A stretch of DNA of 13,868 nucleotides from Chloromonas sp. AAM2 (taxonomy: Eukaryota; Chlorophyta; Chlorophyceae; Chlamydomonadales; Chlamydomonadaceae), in contig QAXH01004783.1 in NCBI GenBank assembly GCA_004335635.1, forward strand, positions 25,447-39,314, in the 5' to 3' direction. The position numbers were made by a program, and so were the translations under genes. Shown here one piece after another: positions 7,801 to 13,868 of the stretch (position 1 is the first letter of the stretch; each line of letters begins with the position of its first letter). Under the pieces are notes generated by a model. The model was not told the DNA's origin. It ran no database searches and saw only the letters and a program-made list of their open reading frames with translations.

Positions 7801-10800
7801 CATTGTGCGTGTGTCTGGGTTGCTGTTCTCAATCCGTGGATTGTCAGAACAGGAGCACTGGTACTGTTTATCTTACCACAGAGTACCAACAGTGTTGGTG
7901 TGCTCTGTACATCAGGTGGCTGGTGAGGCCGCTGGCATCGGCATGGGTCTGCTGCTGGCCGGCACTGCCTCCGGAAAGGTGCAGGAGCTGCTGGCCTACG
8001 CACATGAAACACAGCACGAGAAGATCATTAGAGGTGCGCAGTGGAGCCGAGGCAGCAACTTCACTGATCCATCATCAACATCATCATTACATGACTTCGC
8101 ATACTTGCCCAAAGCATCGTTCCCAGGAAAGGAAGGATACCGGTTGGGTCTACTGTGCTGCAGCTGACACCAACTAATGGAAGACTGGTGTCATGTCTCC
8201 TCAGTAGTTGCGCTGGTTCATATGGGATCATGCCTGCCGCTGGCCTGTGACAGAGTTGTGTGGGGTTCGGCCTGGTATATCTATGTGTCTGCGTCGACTA
8301 CATTCAGGTGTAAGCATCGGTCTGGCGCTGACCATGTACGGGTGCGAGGAGGCCGCCGAAGGCCTCATTGAGCAGATGACACGAGATCAGGACCCCATCA
8401 TCCGCTATGGGGGCATGTACGTCATCGGCATGGCATACAGGTCAGTGGGACAGGGGTGAGACAACGATCCAGGCATGAAAACCTTTTGGTACAGAGGGGA
8501 AGGGGTCAGACAACGATTCAGGCATGATGACCTTTTGGTACAGGTCTTTGGGGCAGGGGGCTGGATGACTGACAGTGCGAATTCGGCGCAGATAGTCTGC
8601 AGGAGTGGCAAACACTCCCAGGTTTAGGAAAGGGTGCACGTAGTCTTGTCATTTGGCATCATCATCGTGCACCTGGTGCAGCAGGAATAGTGGTCGTGCC
8701 TCAGAGCGTGATCACTGCTTGGTTGACTGTTATGTGCTGGAGCTGATCTGGACCTCAAATACCATGCTCCTCCTTCCAACTGCTCACATGGCCACACACA
8801 CACGCCATGCTGAACTCTGACCACCTGCCGCACTTGCAGAGGCACTGACAACAATGCCGCCGTTCAGAAGCTGCTCCACTTTGCCGTGAGCGACGTTAGC
8901 GACGACGTGCGAAGGGCCGCCGTGCTGTGCCTGGGCTTTGTGCTCATGAACGTACCGGAGCAGTGCCCTCGCATCGTGTCGCTGCTGGCAGAGTCGTTCA
9001 ACCCACACGTCAGGTATTTTTTGGCTGTGGTTGTGGTCGTTGTTGTCATGGTTGTGGTTCCGGGGTGATTGTTTGGCGGGGGCAAGAGAGGACAAGGGGC
9101 AAGGATCAGGGAGGGGGGAAATCCGCAACTGTCAAGTTCACCGCGCATGGGTGCGTTGGGCTGCATACTCTTTTACTCCCATCCTCCTACACTTCCACAC
9201 TCCTGCCACCCGTGGCTATGCGTGGACACAGTTGAGCTTGCATCCGCCACACGTCCCCAGCACAAGACAAGAGCTGTCCAACAACCGGCTTGGTGCATAT
9301 TCTCATCATCAGAAGGCAGCACTTCGCACGTGCCTTGGTTACTGTGTTACGTCACCTGTGTATACTGACGTGTTTTTTTGTCTCTTGGTTTCAGGGCAAC
9401 CTTCGGTTAGTGCATAACTGGTTGGTGCGTGCTCATTGTATCTCAATGCAACTTATGTGCGTTGCTTGTTCAAACGTAGGTACGGCGCTGCCATGGCTGT
9501 GGGCATGGCGTGTGCGGGCACCGGGCTCAAGGAGGCAGTGGCGCTGCTCGAGTCAATGCTCACGGACACAGTGGACTACGTCAGACAGGTAAGAGGTCGA
9601 TGCTCACAGACACAGTGGTCTATGTAAAGCAGGTGAGGTCAAGAAAAGCAGCGGGATGAGCAGCAGACAGGGAGCGGTCATGGCTTCATGGACGCATGAA
9701 GAGCATTGAGGTTATAGCTTGGTGTGCGGCAGTGCTGGAGCTTCACACCTTGTGCGCGTCAAAGCTGGGCTCAGAGATAGAGTTCGTGCCGGTAGAGCCA
9801 AAGCCACTCGTCACGTTTGTTGTGATGTGTTGCCGCAGGGCGCTGTGATAGCGCTGGCACTGGTCATGGTGGAGCAGCCCGAGCCGCGGCTGGAGAAACT
9901 ACGAAAGCGGCTTGAAAAGAGCGTAGGAGACAAGCATGAGGAGGTATGTGGCCAGGGCTCAGGCTTGTGGAGCCTGCGGCGGTTGAGAGGGTCAGAGCGG
10001 TAGCGGTGTGTGTAGAAGGTCTTGACAGGGCTGCTGCACTGACCAGTGTGCCCAGTTGTGAGTAGTGTCACCAACATGCACTGTCGCACGAGGAGGCAAG
10101 AGGCTCAGGTATACACTACCATCATTCTGCGCAATGTGCTGGATTGAATAGTCATCAGCTAGTGCATCATGCTTTGACATTCACACTGCCAAACCGATGT
10201 CAGCCAGTCCACAAACATGCAACATGCGTTATGACGCGGGTGACAAGCACGAGGATTTGGATCGCCTTCAGTGTGGTTGAGAGGGGCAGGGATGCGGCTG
10301 AAGACTCTGTAAGCAACAGCAGCGGCAGCCCACGGTCATTCTGTCAAGATCTCGCGTTCCTGCTGCCCAGGTCATGGCCAAGATGGGCAGCATCATGGCT
10401 GCGGGTATCCTGGATGCGGGCGGCCGCAACGTGACGGTGGCGCTCCGCTCGCGATCGGGGTACTTCAGGCGCACAAGCGTCATCGGACTGGCCATCTTCA
10501 CACAGTACTGGTGAGCACAGATGACCTGGGGTTGAGTTCAATGGATTTCGATGATCTTTACCCCTTCGCCGGGTCAGGCTGGCAAACAGTGGTGGGTGGA
10601 GACGTTTGTTATGAGCAACAGGAAGGTGACACTTGCAGCACTTTTGTGCGCACTACCTATATGGGTTAGATTGACCGGCAATTATCGCACGTTACTGACA
10701 CTTTGCATCACATGCATATGACCTGTCACGTGTTTTCGCCCCAGGGCTGGATGCGCACCGAAGGCGGCCATCGGATGCGGAATTAGACCGCAAGTTGGCA

Positions 10801-12914
10801 AAGTCCTGATCCGTTCCGCGGTTTGTTAGGAGGTTTCTATTCACTCCCCGTACAACCCTGTTTTTGCCTCGCTCTTTCCAGGTACTGGTACCCTTTGACG
10901 TTCTTCCTGAGCCTGTCCCTCCAGCCCACCGCCATGATGCTAGTCAACAGGGACCTGGCGCTGCCCAAGACAGACGTTGTGGTCAACTGCAAGCCATCCC
11001 TGTTCGCGTACCTGCCGCCGCTGGTGGCGGAGAAGAAGGAAGAGGTGGGGAGTGGGCAGGGGTTTGGGAGCTGGCCACTTGTTGGAGGTTGCCAGGTAGT
11101 TGCGAGTTGCCATGTGGCTCCTAATGCATGCAGGTACGCTGAAGGACACCTGACCGCAATGACATGGTGAACTGCTGTCATCCCCATGTTGCCTTGATGT
11201 CAATGGACCCTACCTGAATGGGTCCATCAAACTAGGAGTGATGAATCCCTTCCGTAGGTGTCCAAGGTTCCCACGGCTGTTCTGTCCACGACAGCCAAGG
11301 CCAAGGAGCGGGCCAAGAAGAAGGAGGCGGCCAAGAAGAAGGAGGCGGCAGGGGCAACAACAGGTGCGAACAAGGGGAGCATACACACATACAACATTCG
11401 CAGCGCTGGTAATCGTCCCACTGTCCTGCTAGCTTGATGTCTCATTGAATCCAACCGGGTATGCGTGTGTGTCACGTGCTGTTTGTTACGTAATGTGTGC
11501 TGTCTGCAGGCTCCACCGCCACCACCGCTGCAGGCGGTGCACAGATGGAGGTTGATGCCACACCCGCTACTGGAGCAGCACCAGCGGAGGGCACCAGCGG
11601 GGCAGCAGCAGCAGCAGCAGAACCAGGTAGGCTTGCAAATACCAGGATTAAGGTACCAAGACAACTATATCTATAGGATACGTATACACCCATACACCCG
11701 GAGGGCCCAGACACGTCTACATGCTTGCGTAGCCTGCCCGTGACATGGCTGCGCAATGCTGCAGTTGCATGTGAGTTGTGAGCTTCAGAGCACTTATCTA
11801 AGGCCAATAGATGAGCAAGAGGGAACATGCCTGCTTGTACATCCGGCCTGCTGGCTGTTGTATTCTGCTGTGTGGATGCTCCTGCGTCTGCGCACCTGTC
11901 ACCCGACCGGCTTTATGATGCATGACAGGGAGCGGGGGTCGCTTACATTTTGATGATAATAAGTTCTGTTTTGCTAGCTGTAGTAGTTGCTTTTCTTTGC
12001 AATCATTTTGAACCTTGGCCTGACTGGCCCCTGGTGTCTTGGTGTCTGGTAAGCAAACTTGTTCATTTGTGTGCAGGCACCTCTGCCCCTGAGAAAAAGG
12101 ACGAGCCCAGCAGCCACACCATCAGCAACCCCTCGCGTGTGGTGCCCGCACAGGCACGCTTTGTGACTCTGCCACCCAACTTGAGGTGCGTGTGGATTAA
12201 AAGGCCGCTTGTACTGACCAATTTGGCACAAAGCATGAAGAGCCAACAATTCACCGGGTGGGCTATTCTGACTTTCCTTTCGGCAGGGCCTGCAAGATGC
12301 AGGGAAAAGCATTTAAACAACCAGTGCATGCCCCTGCCCTTTGGTTTCGGGTTTTGCTGGTGCACCACTCCACGCAAGCAGGGTGTCACATGCACAGCAG
12401 CATCACGCAGCAATGGATTGCTGAAGGGTGGCAATGTGACGTGTTTTGGCTTGGGTCCGACTCGGCATTTGTATGCAGTTTGCTGCAGAATCAGCAGTGT
12501 CTCTGCAAGCCATGATGTGTGCTTGTTCGCGACAAGACGATTGTTGGATGCTCATGCATTTTGTGCCCGCCTTCTGCAAAGGACTGCAGAAGAACAACGA
12601 CCTCGCAGCAGCGTAATTGGTTAGTTGTCACATCATTGTCGTCTGTGTGCCAGTGCAGGTGGCAGCCGGTCAAGCCAGACAGCAGCCTCACCGGCATTGT
12701 GGTCGTTCGGGACTTGCAGCCCTCAGAGCCGGTTGAACTGGTAGCACGTGTCACAGCCGCACCCGCTGCTGCCGCTCCAGCCACGGCTGCTCCAGCTGCT
12801 GCCGCTGCTTTCACACCGGCCGCATCAGCTGCTGCCCCTGACCAGCGAATGTCCGGGGCCGATGATGACGAGCCACCACCCCCAGCTGCGTTCCAGTATC
12901 AGCCACCCCAGTAG
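1837..12914 (+). CDS. RPN2: 26S proteasome non-ATPase regulatory subunit RPN2 (PSMD1), 24 exons
   Basis: RPN2 is the larger PC-repeat scaffold of the 19S base. It holds the ATPase ring and the ubiquitin receptor Rpn13 in cytosolic and nuclear proteasomes. Exons: 1837-2043, 2165-2270, 2446-2554, 2845-3013, 3734-3868, 4381-4452, 4693-4771, 4975-5100, 5512-5611, 5948-6160, 6679-6768, 7049-7164, 7545-7618, 7916-8033, 8308-8440, 8840-9013, 9480-9588, 9839-9943, 10371-10510, 10882-11044, 11258-11363, 11510-11626, 12077-12185, 12659-12914. All introns are GT-AG and the frame is unbroken for 1041 residues, slightly longer than the usual 950-1005. Near-invariant family segments are visible: SLYEDDEF-like [115 protein letters not shown] and [14 protein letters not shown]. 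The excess length lies in Ala-rich linkers. ATG 1837 matches the start of plant homologues. Identity is secure; small exon-edge errors are possible where decoy sites exist. Confidence 0.97.
2271..2845 (+). other. Introns 2 and 3 flanking the short exon 3
   Basis: Intron 2 is 2271-2445 and intron 3 is 2555-2844. The exon 3 donor is read as GTGCGT at 2555, which splits the AAG codon. This fits the KC-x-S-x-G-x-x-x-QA block of homologues better than a splice at 2559. The intron 3 acceptor is a tandem CAG pair 9 nt apart (after 2844 and after 2853). Confidence 0.8.
3001..3242. repeat. Three copies of the exon 4 / intron 4 donor junction
   Basis: The true junction at 3001-3022 (TTCAGGCAGCAG then GTGCGTGGG) recurs at 3118-3138 and 3222-3242 as GTCAGGCA(A/G)CAG then GTGTGTGGG. 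The first two copies also share the following CACGCTGTAGAATGG, so the copied unit was longer than the junction itself. Confidence 0.85.
3313..3348. repeat. 18-bp tandem duplication in intron 4
   Basis: Two adjacent 18-bp units start CCCATCCATTAG and differ at two positions near the 3' end. Confidence 0.85.
3365..3386. repeat. Perfect 9-bp inverted repeat (hairpin) in intron 4
   Basis: CGTCTTGCA and TGCAAGACG flank a TGCT loop. It could form a short stem in the pre-mRNA. I see no run of T after it and no flanking target-site duplication, so I assign no function. Confidence 0.8.
3869..4380 (+). other. RPN2 intron 5 (512 bp)
   Basis: GTGCGT donor and CCTCACAG acceptor. GTGACCAG from the end of exon 5 recurs once, about 30 nt into the intron. 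I see no gene, RNA or repeat element otherwise. Confidence 0.75.
4975..5100 (+). other. RPN2: Exon 8: poly-Ala insertion in RPN2 (residues about 293-334)
   Basis: After DMDADG the exon is almost wholly GCN codons interrupted by Gly, with runs of eight, four and three to four Ala. It ends near SAEVPEE across the next junction. It replaces the polar disordered loop found here in plant RPN2. The mixed GCA/GCG repeat looks like slippage-expanded coding sequence in a surface loop just before the [13 protein letters not shown] block. In-frame flanks and correct phases argue that it is genuinely coding. Confidence 0.85.
5101..5511 (+). other. RPN2 intron 8 (411 bp)
   Basis: GTGAAT donor and GCGTTCAG acceptor. 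A 10-bp tandem pair (TGTATTGTTG) lies at 5381-5400. Nothing else is recognised. Confidence 0.75.
5612..5947 (+). other. RPN2 intron 9 (336 bp)
   Basis: GTAAGG donor and TTTGCAG acceptor. It holds short scattered GTAGGAAGC-like repeats just after the donor and a small GGTACGCA tandem near 5759-5778. No gene is recognised. Confidence 0.75.
6161..6678 (+). other. RPN2 intron 10 (518 bp)
   Basis: The 3' part consists of duplicated exon 11 acceptor blocks. The 5' part has a 22-bp pair (6234-6255 and 6274-6295, GTGCAAGTTGAAA...), which itself resembles the GTGCGTGCAAG donor at 6161. No independent gene is seen. Confidence 0.8.
6406..6697. repeat. Three copies of the intron 10 / exon 11 acceptor junction
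   Basis: Copy A (6406-6502) and copy B (6547-6643) are both 97 bp and differ at three positions. Copy C (6657-6697) shares the first 41 bp and continues into the real exon. Each copy includes 19 nt of exon 11. Copy A keeps the AG acceptor, copy B has it mutated to TG, and copy C is the one in use. Confidence 0.95.
6767..6861. repeat. Copies of the exon 11 donor sequence within intron 11
   Basis: CTGTGAGTACAGTTG across the exon 11 donor (6767-6781) recurs as CTGTGAGTGCAGTTG at 6847-6861. A more diverged form is CGTGAATACAATTG at 6813-6826. The last two are both followed by TAGGGGA. Confidence 0.8.
7165..7544 (+). other. RPN2 intron 12 (380 bp) with a CA microsatellite
   Basis: GTGAGT donor and GGCTTCAG acceptor. 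A pure CA dinucleotide run occupies 7489-7515, about 30 nt upstream of the acceptor. The rest is unremarkable. Confidence 0.85.
7489..7515. repeat. (CA) microsatellite, about 13 copies
   Basis: Twenty-seven consecutive alternating C and A bases in intron 12. Probably polymorphic in length. Confidence 0.97.
7619..7915 (+). other. RPN2 intron 13: 297 bp, no in-frame stop
   Basis: GTGAGT donor and ACATCAG acceptor, with exon 13 ending in phase 0. The 297 nt read in the exon frame have no stop codon and rejoin exon 14 in frame. Retention would insert 99 residues between ADSA and VAGEAAG. Plant RPN2 has no insertion there, so splicing is the default reading. Confidence 0.85.
8456..8543. repeat. 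Two 39-bp repeats in intron 15
   Basis: Copies at 8456-8494 and 8505-8543 (49-bp period) share CAACGAT, CAGGCATGA and CCTTTTGGTACAG, with about 35 of 39 identical. They follow the exon 15 donor directly and each ends in TACAG, echoing the exon's own ATACAG. Intron 15 (8441-8839) has nothing else recognised. Confidence 0.88.
9014..9479 (+). other. RPN2 intron 16 (466 bp), GT-rich start
   Basis: The donor GTATTT is followed by a G/T-rich simple-sequence stretch at about 9023-9080. The acceptor is AACGTAG. No gene or RNA is recognised in the rest. Confidence 0.8.
9553..9640. repeat. 44-bp tandem duplication of the exon 17 / intron 17 donor
   Basis: The last 36 nt of exon 17 plus its GTAAGAGG donor (9553-9596) are repeated, diverged, at 9597-9640. 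There TGCTCACAGACACAGTGG leads to AGCAG and a GTGAGG donor. Reading exon 17 into the second copy meets an in-frame TAA before that donor, so the copy is not a usable exon extension. Confidence 0.9.
9944..10370 (+). other. RPN2 intron 18 (427 bp)
   Basis: GTATGT donor and CTGCCCAG acceptor. The stretch GACAAGCACGAGGA at 10242-10255 resembles the end of exon 18 (GACAAGCATGAGGA) but is too short to be sure. No gene is recognised. Confidence 0.75.
10511..10881 (+). other. RPN2 intron 19 (371 bp)
   Basis: GTGAGC donor and TTTCCAG acceptor. It splits the second Trp codon of the YWYWYP motif region. No gene, RNA or repeat is seen. Confidence 0.8.
11627..12076 (+). other. RPN2 intron 22 (450 bp)
   Basis: GTAGGC donor and TGTGCAG acceptor. 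The 3' half is T-rich. No gene or RNA is recognised. Confidence 0.75.
12186..12658 (+). other. RPN2 intron 23 (473 bp), open for about 145 codons
   Basis: GTGCGT donor and CAGTGCAG acceptor. Reading on from exon 23 the frame stays open to a TAG at 12622-12624. The translation is Cys/Leu/Arg-rich and unlike any RPN2 segment, so I treat it as an intron. Confidence 0.8.
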
Positions 12915-13520
12915 AATGTCTGCTCAACCATGGAGCTCAAAGTAGCCGAAGTGCTCCCCAACCTTTCTCCACAACCAGCCAGTCAAGGCCGACATGTTTA
13001 AGGCAATCCTGGACTGAAGCATGTCGTTCTGGCCTCTGCTTCCAGGGCTGTGGTGGGAAAGAGAACTGTGGCGTTCAGGCTAGCGTGCCCTTATAAACTG
13101 CCGCCCATTGTGAAACTTTGTGAAACTCCATGGTGTGGGAATGGTGCAACTGTTGATTGTTTGTAGCTGCAAGGCTGCAGCAAGGGCTGCAAGTGCCTGC
13201 ATGGTAGACGCTGTAGCTAGCCACACAGCTCGGACTTATAGAAGGAAACTGTTCATGTGGAAGTTTCAAGCTTTTTTCTGGAGAACCTTGTCACCAGAGT
13301 GCAGTAAGAATGGTTGCTCCTGGCTGGAAGCCACATGGTCAAATGACGCCTTTGGGCCAAGTTGGTAGCATGTGAGGGTGTTGGAGCCATGCATCCCTGG
13401 CCCCTTTCTTTCCCATGGACCTCAGCCCTTGCACGCCTGAACGTACACCAGCTCTTGACATTTATCAAGTACATCAGCGTAGCCGAAACCGCATAGCACT
13501 ATGTAAAGGGGATTCAGAGA
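12915..13520 (+). other. RPN2 3' UTR (end inferred)
   Basis: About 590 nt follow the stop before the first TGTAA on the + strand. No alternative exon or ORF fits the gene. The cleavage site is inferred, 10-20 nt past the signal. Confidence 0.55.
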
Positions 13521-13541
13521 GCCCACCTGCCCTGCATCCAC
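13499..13541. repeat. Dispersed repeat, copy 2 (inverted relative to 1520-1564)
   Basis: The reverse complement matches the copy in the promoter region over GGTGGG, CTCTGAATCCC and TTTACA. Weaker similarity extends toward about 13448. No terminal inverted repeats or coding capacity are visible. Confidence 0.75.
13502..13506 (+). promoter_or_regulatory. TGTAA poly(A) signal candidate for RPN2
   Basis: TGTAA is the usual poly(A) signal of volvocine and related green algae. This is its first occurrence after the stop codon. It lies inside the dispersed repeat copy at 13499-13541. Confidence 0.55.
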
Positions 13542-13588
13542 CGGTATGCAGCGACAAAAAGTGATTGGCCGGTCCCCTTGAAGCACAT

Positions 13589-13777
13589 TCACCCCGCCTG
13601 GTCTCGTGCATCGCCGAGTTCCAGGGGCCGCACCTCGCAAAGCGTCACTACTTGGAAGGACGCAGAAGAAATTGATGAAGAAACATGCAGCCGCCAAGCC
13701 AGTGGGTTAAGCAACAAGGTCATACAGTAGGTCACACACAGTTGCCATGGTTTCTCACAGTTCTCGTTCTCCGCCAT
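13589..13777 (-). CDS. Weak candidate: first exon or short ORF on the - strand
   Basis: ATG at 13777 has a good algal start context (CAACA before ATGGC). It opens MAENENCEKPWQLCVTYC and runs 62 codons to a stop at 13589. I recognise no family. Possible donors occur within it (for example the GTGTGT after CAACT), so it could be a first exon rather than a complete protein. No acceptor partner or TGTAA on the - strand is evident nearby. The lower part of this region is repeat-derived, which weakens the case. Confidence 0.15.
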   Translation of the reverse strand: MAENENCEKPWQLCVTYCMTLLLNPLAWRLHVSSSISSASFQVVTLCEVRPLELGDARDQAG

Positions 13778-13868
13778 TGTTCAACGCGCAACGTCAACTC
13801 AACTCGCAGTCATACACATCAATATTCTGCGTATGTGAATGATTTTTGGTCCATCAGATGTTATATCA

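Larger units (their letters stand above)
5948..10510 (+). other. RPN2: RPN2 PC-repeat toroid (exons 10-19, residues about 368-791)
   Basis: These exons encode the alpha-helical toroid of proteasome/cyclosome repeats. Repeat cores with the small-residue, Gly-containing pattern are visible in series: [103 protein letters not shown] and [14 protein letters not shown]. In the proteasome this ring is the platform of the base on which other 19S subunits assemble. All repeats expected from plant homologues appear to be present, with no missing exon. Confidence 0.93.
10882..12914 (+). other. RPN2: RPN2 C-terminal region and Rpn13-binding tail (exons 20-24, residues about 792-1041)
   Basis: Exon 20 encodes [17 protein letters not shown] and the conserved [10 protein letters not shown] block. 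Exon 21 gives a Lys/Glu linker containing an exact 18-nt tandem duplication (11312-11329 and 11330-11347, KKKEAA twice). Exon 22 encodes an Ala/Thr/Gly-rich linker with a conserved QMEVDA. Exon 23 has [13 protein letters not shown], which matches NPARVVPAQ of plants. Exon 24 has the VVRDL segment, an Ala-rich linker and the tail [17 protein letters not shown]. In human and yeast the equivalent acidic, Pro-rich tail with its Phe binds the Pru domain of Rpn13. Confidence 0.92.

Noticed and set aside
7556..8167. A 203-codon + strand ORF as an independent gene
   Set aside because: It is RPN2 exon 13, intron 13 and exon 14 read through in one frame. The conserved blocks at both ends belong to RPN2.
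8522..8575. C/D box snoRNA in intron 15
   Set aside because: A TGATGA-like and a CTGA-like box occur about 45 nt apart, but there is no convincing terminal stem and the first box is in a repeat.
11950..12624. A 224-codon + strand ORF as an independent gene
   Set aside because: Only the exon 23 portion resembles a protein family. The rest is intron 22 and intron 23 sequence in an open frame.
13422..13697. A 91-codon - strand ORF at the right end
   Set aside because: It overlaps the dispersed repeat and RPN2 3' UTR, has no recognisable domain and no good start context.

Overview
This is nuclear DNA from an intron-rich eukaryote, most likely a chlorophycean green alga of the Chlamydomonas/Volvox/Haematococcus kind. 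That placement is an inference. It rests on about 7 introns per kb of coding sequence, GT-AG introns with donors dominated by GTGCGT and GTGAGT, GCN-, CTG- and GAG-rich codon use, Ala-rich linkers, and a TGTAA poly(A) signal after the main gene. The species cannot be named from the window.

One gene fills most of the window. It encodes the 26S proteasome non-ATPase subunit RPN2 (PSMD1 in animals), on the + strand from ATG 1837 to stop 12914, in 24 exons. I rebuilt every junction by reading frame and by protein resemblance to plant RPN2. The 24 exons sum to 3126 nt, which is 1041 codons plus a stop. The protein has the family's helical N-terminal arm, an expanded poly-Ala loop, the proteasome/cyclosome (PC) repeat toroid, the WYWYP segment, a Lys/Glu linker and the acidic Pro-rich C-terminal tail.

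At the left edge, divergent from RPN2, is the 5' part of a second gene on the - strand. Three exons (1363-1056, 777-739, 315-178) encode the start of a DUF819 membrane protein with a plastid-type presequence. The rest lies off the left edge. The two ATGs are 473 bp apart, so the genes probably share a bidirectional promoter region (1364-1836). The right end (12915-13868) holds the RPN2 3' UTR, a TGTAA signal, a repeat that also occurs inverted in the promoter region, and one weak - strand start candidate.

I found no mobile-element proteins, CRISPR array, rRNA or tRNA, and no undescribed multi-gene system. The unusual feature is structural. At several places in both genes, the sequence across an exon/intron boundary has been copied into the adjoining intron, leaving decoy splice sites. 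The clearest case is three copies of the exon 11 acceptor. Intron 13 is also stop-free and a multiple of three long, and a 24-bp minisatellite lies in intron 1 of the DUF819 gene.
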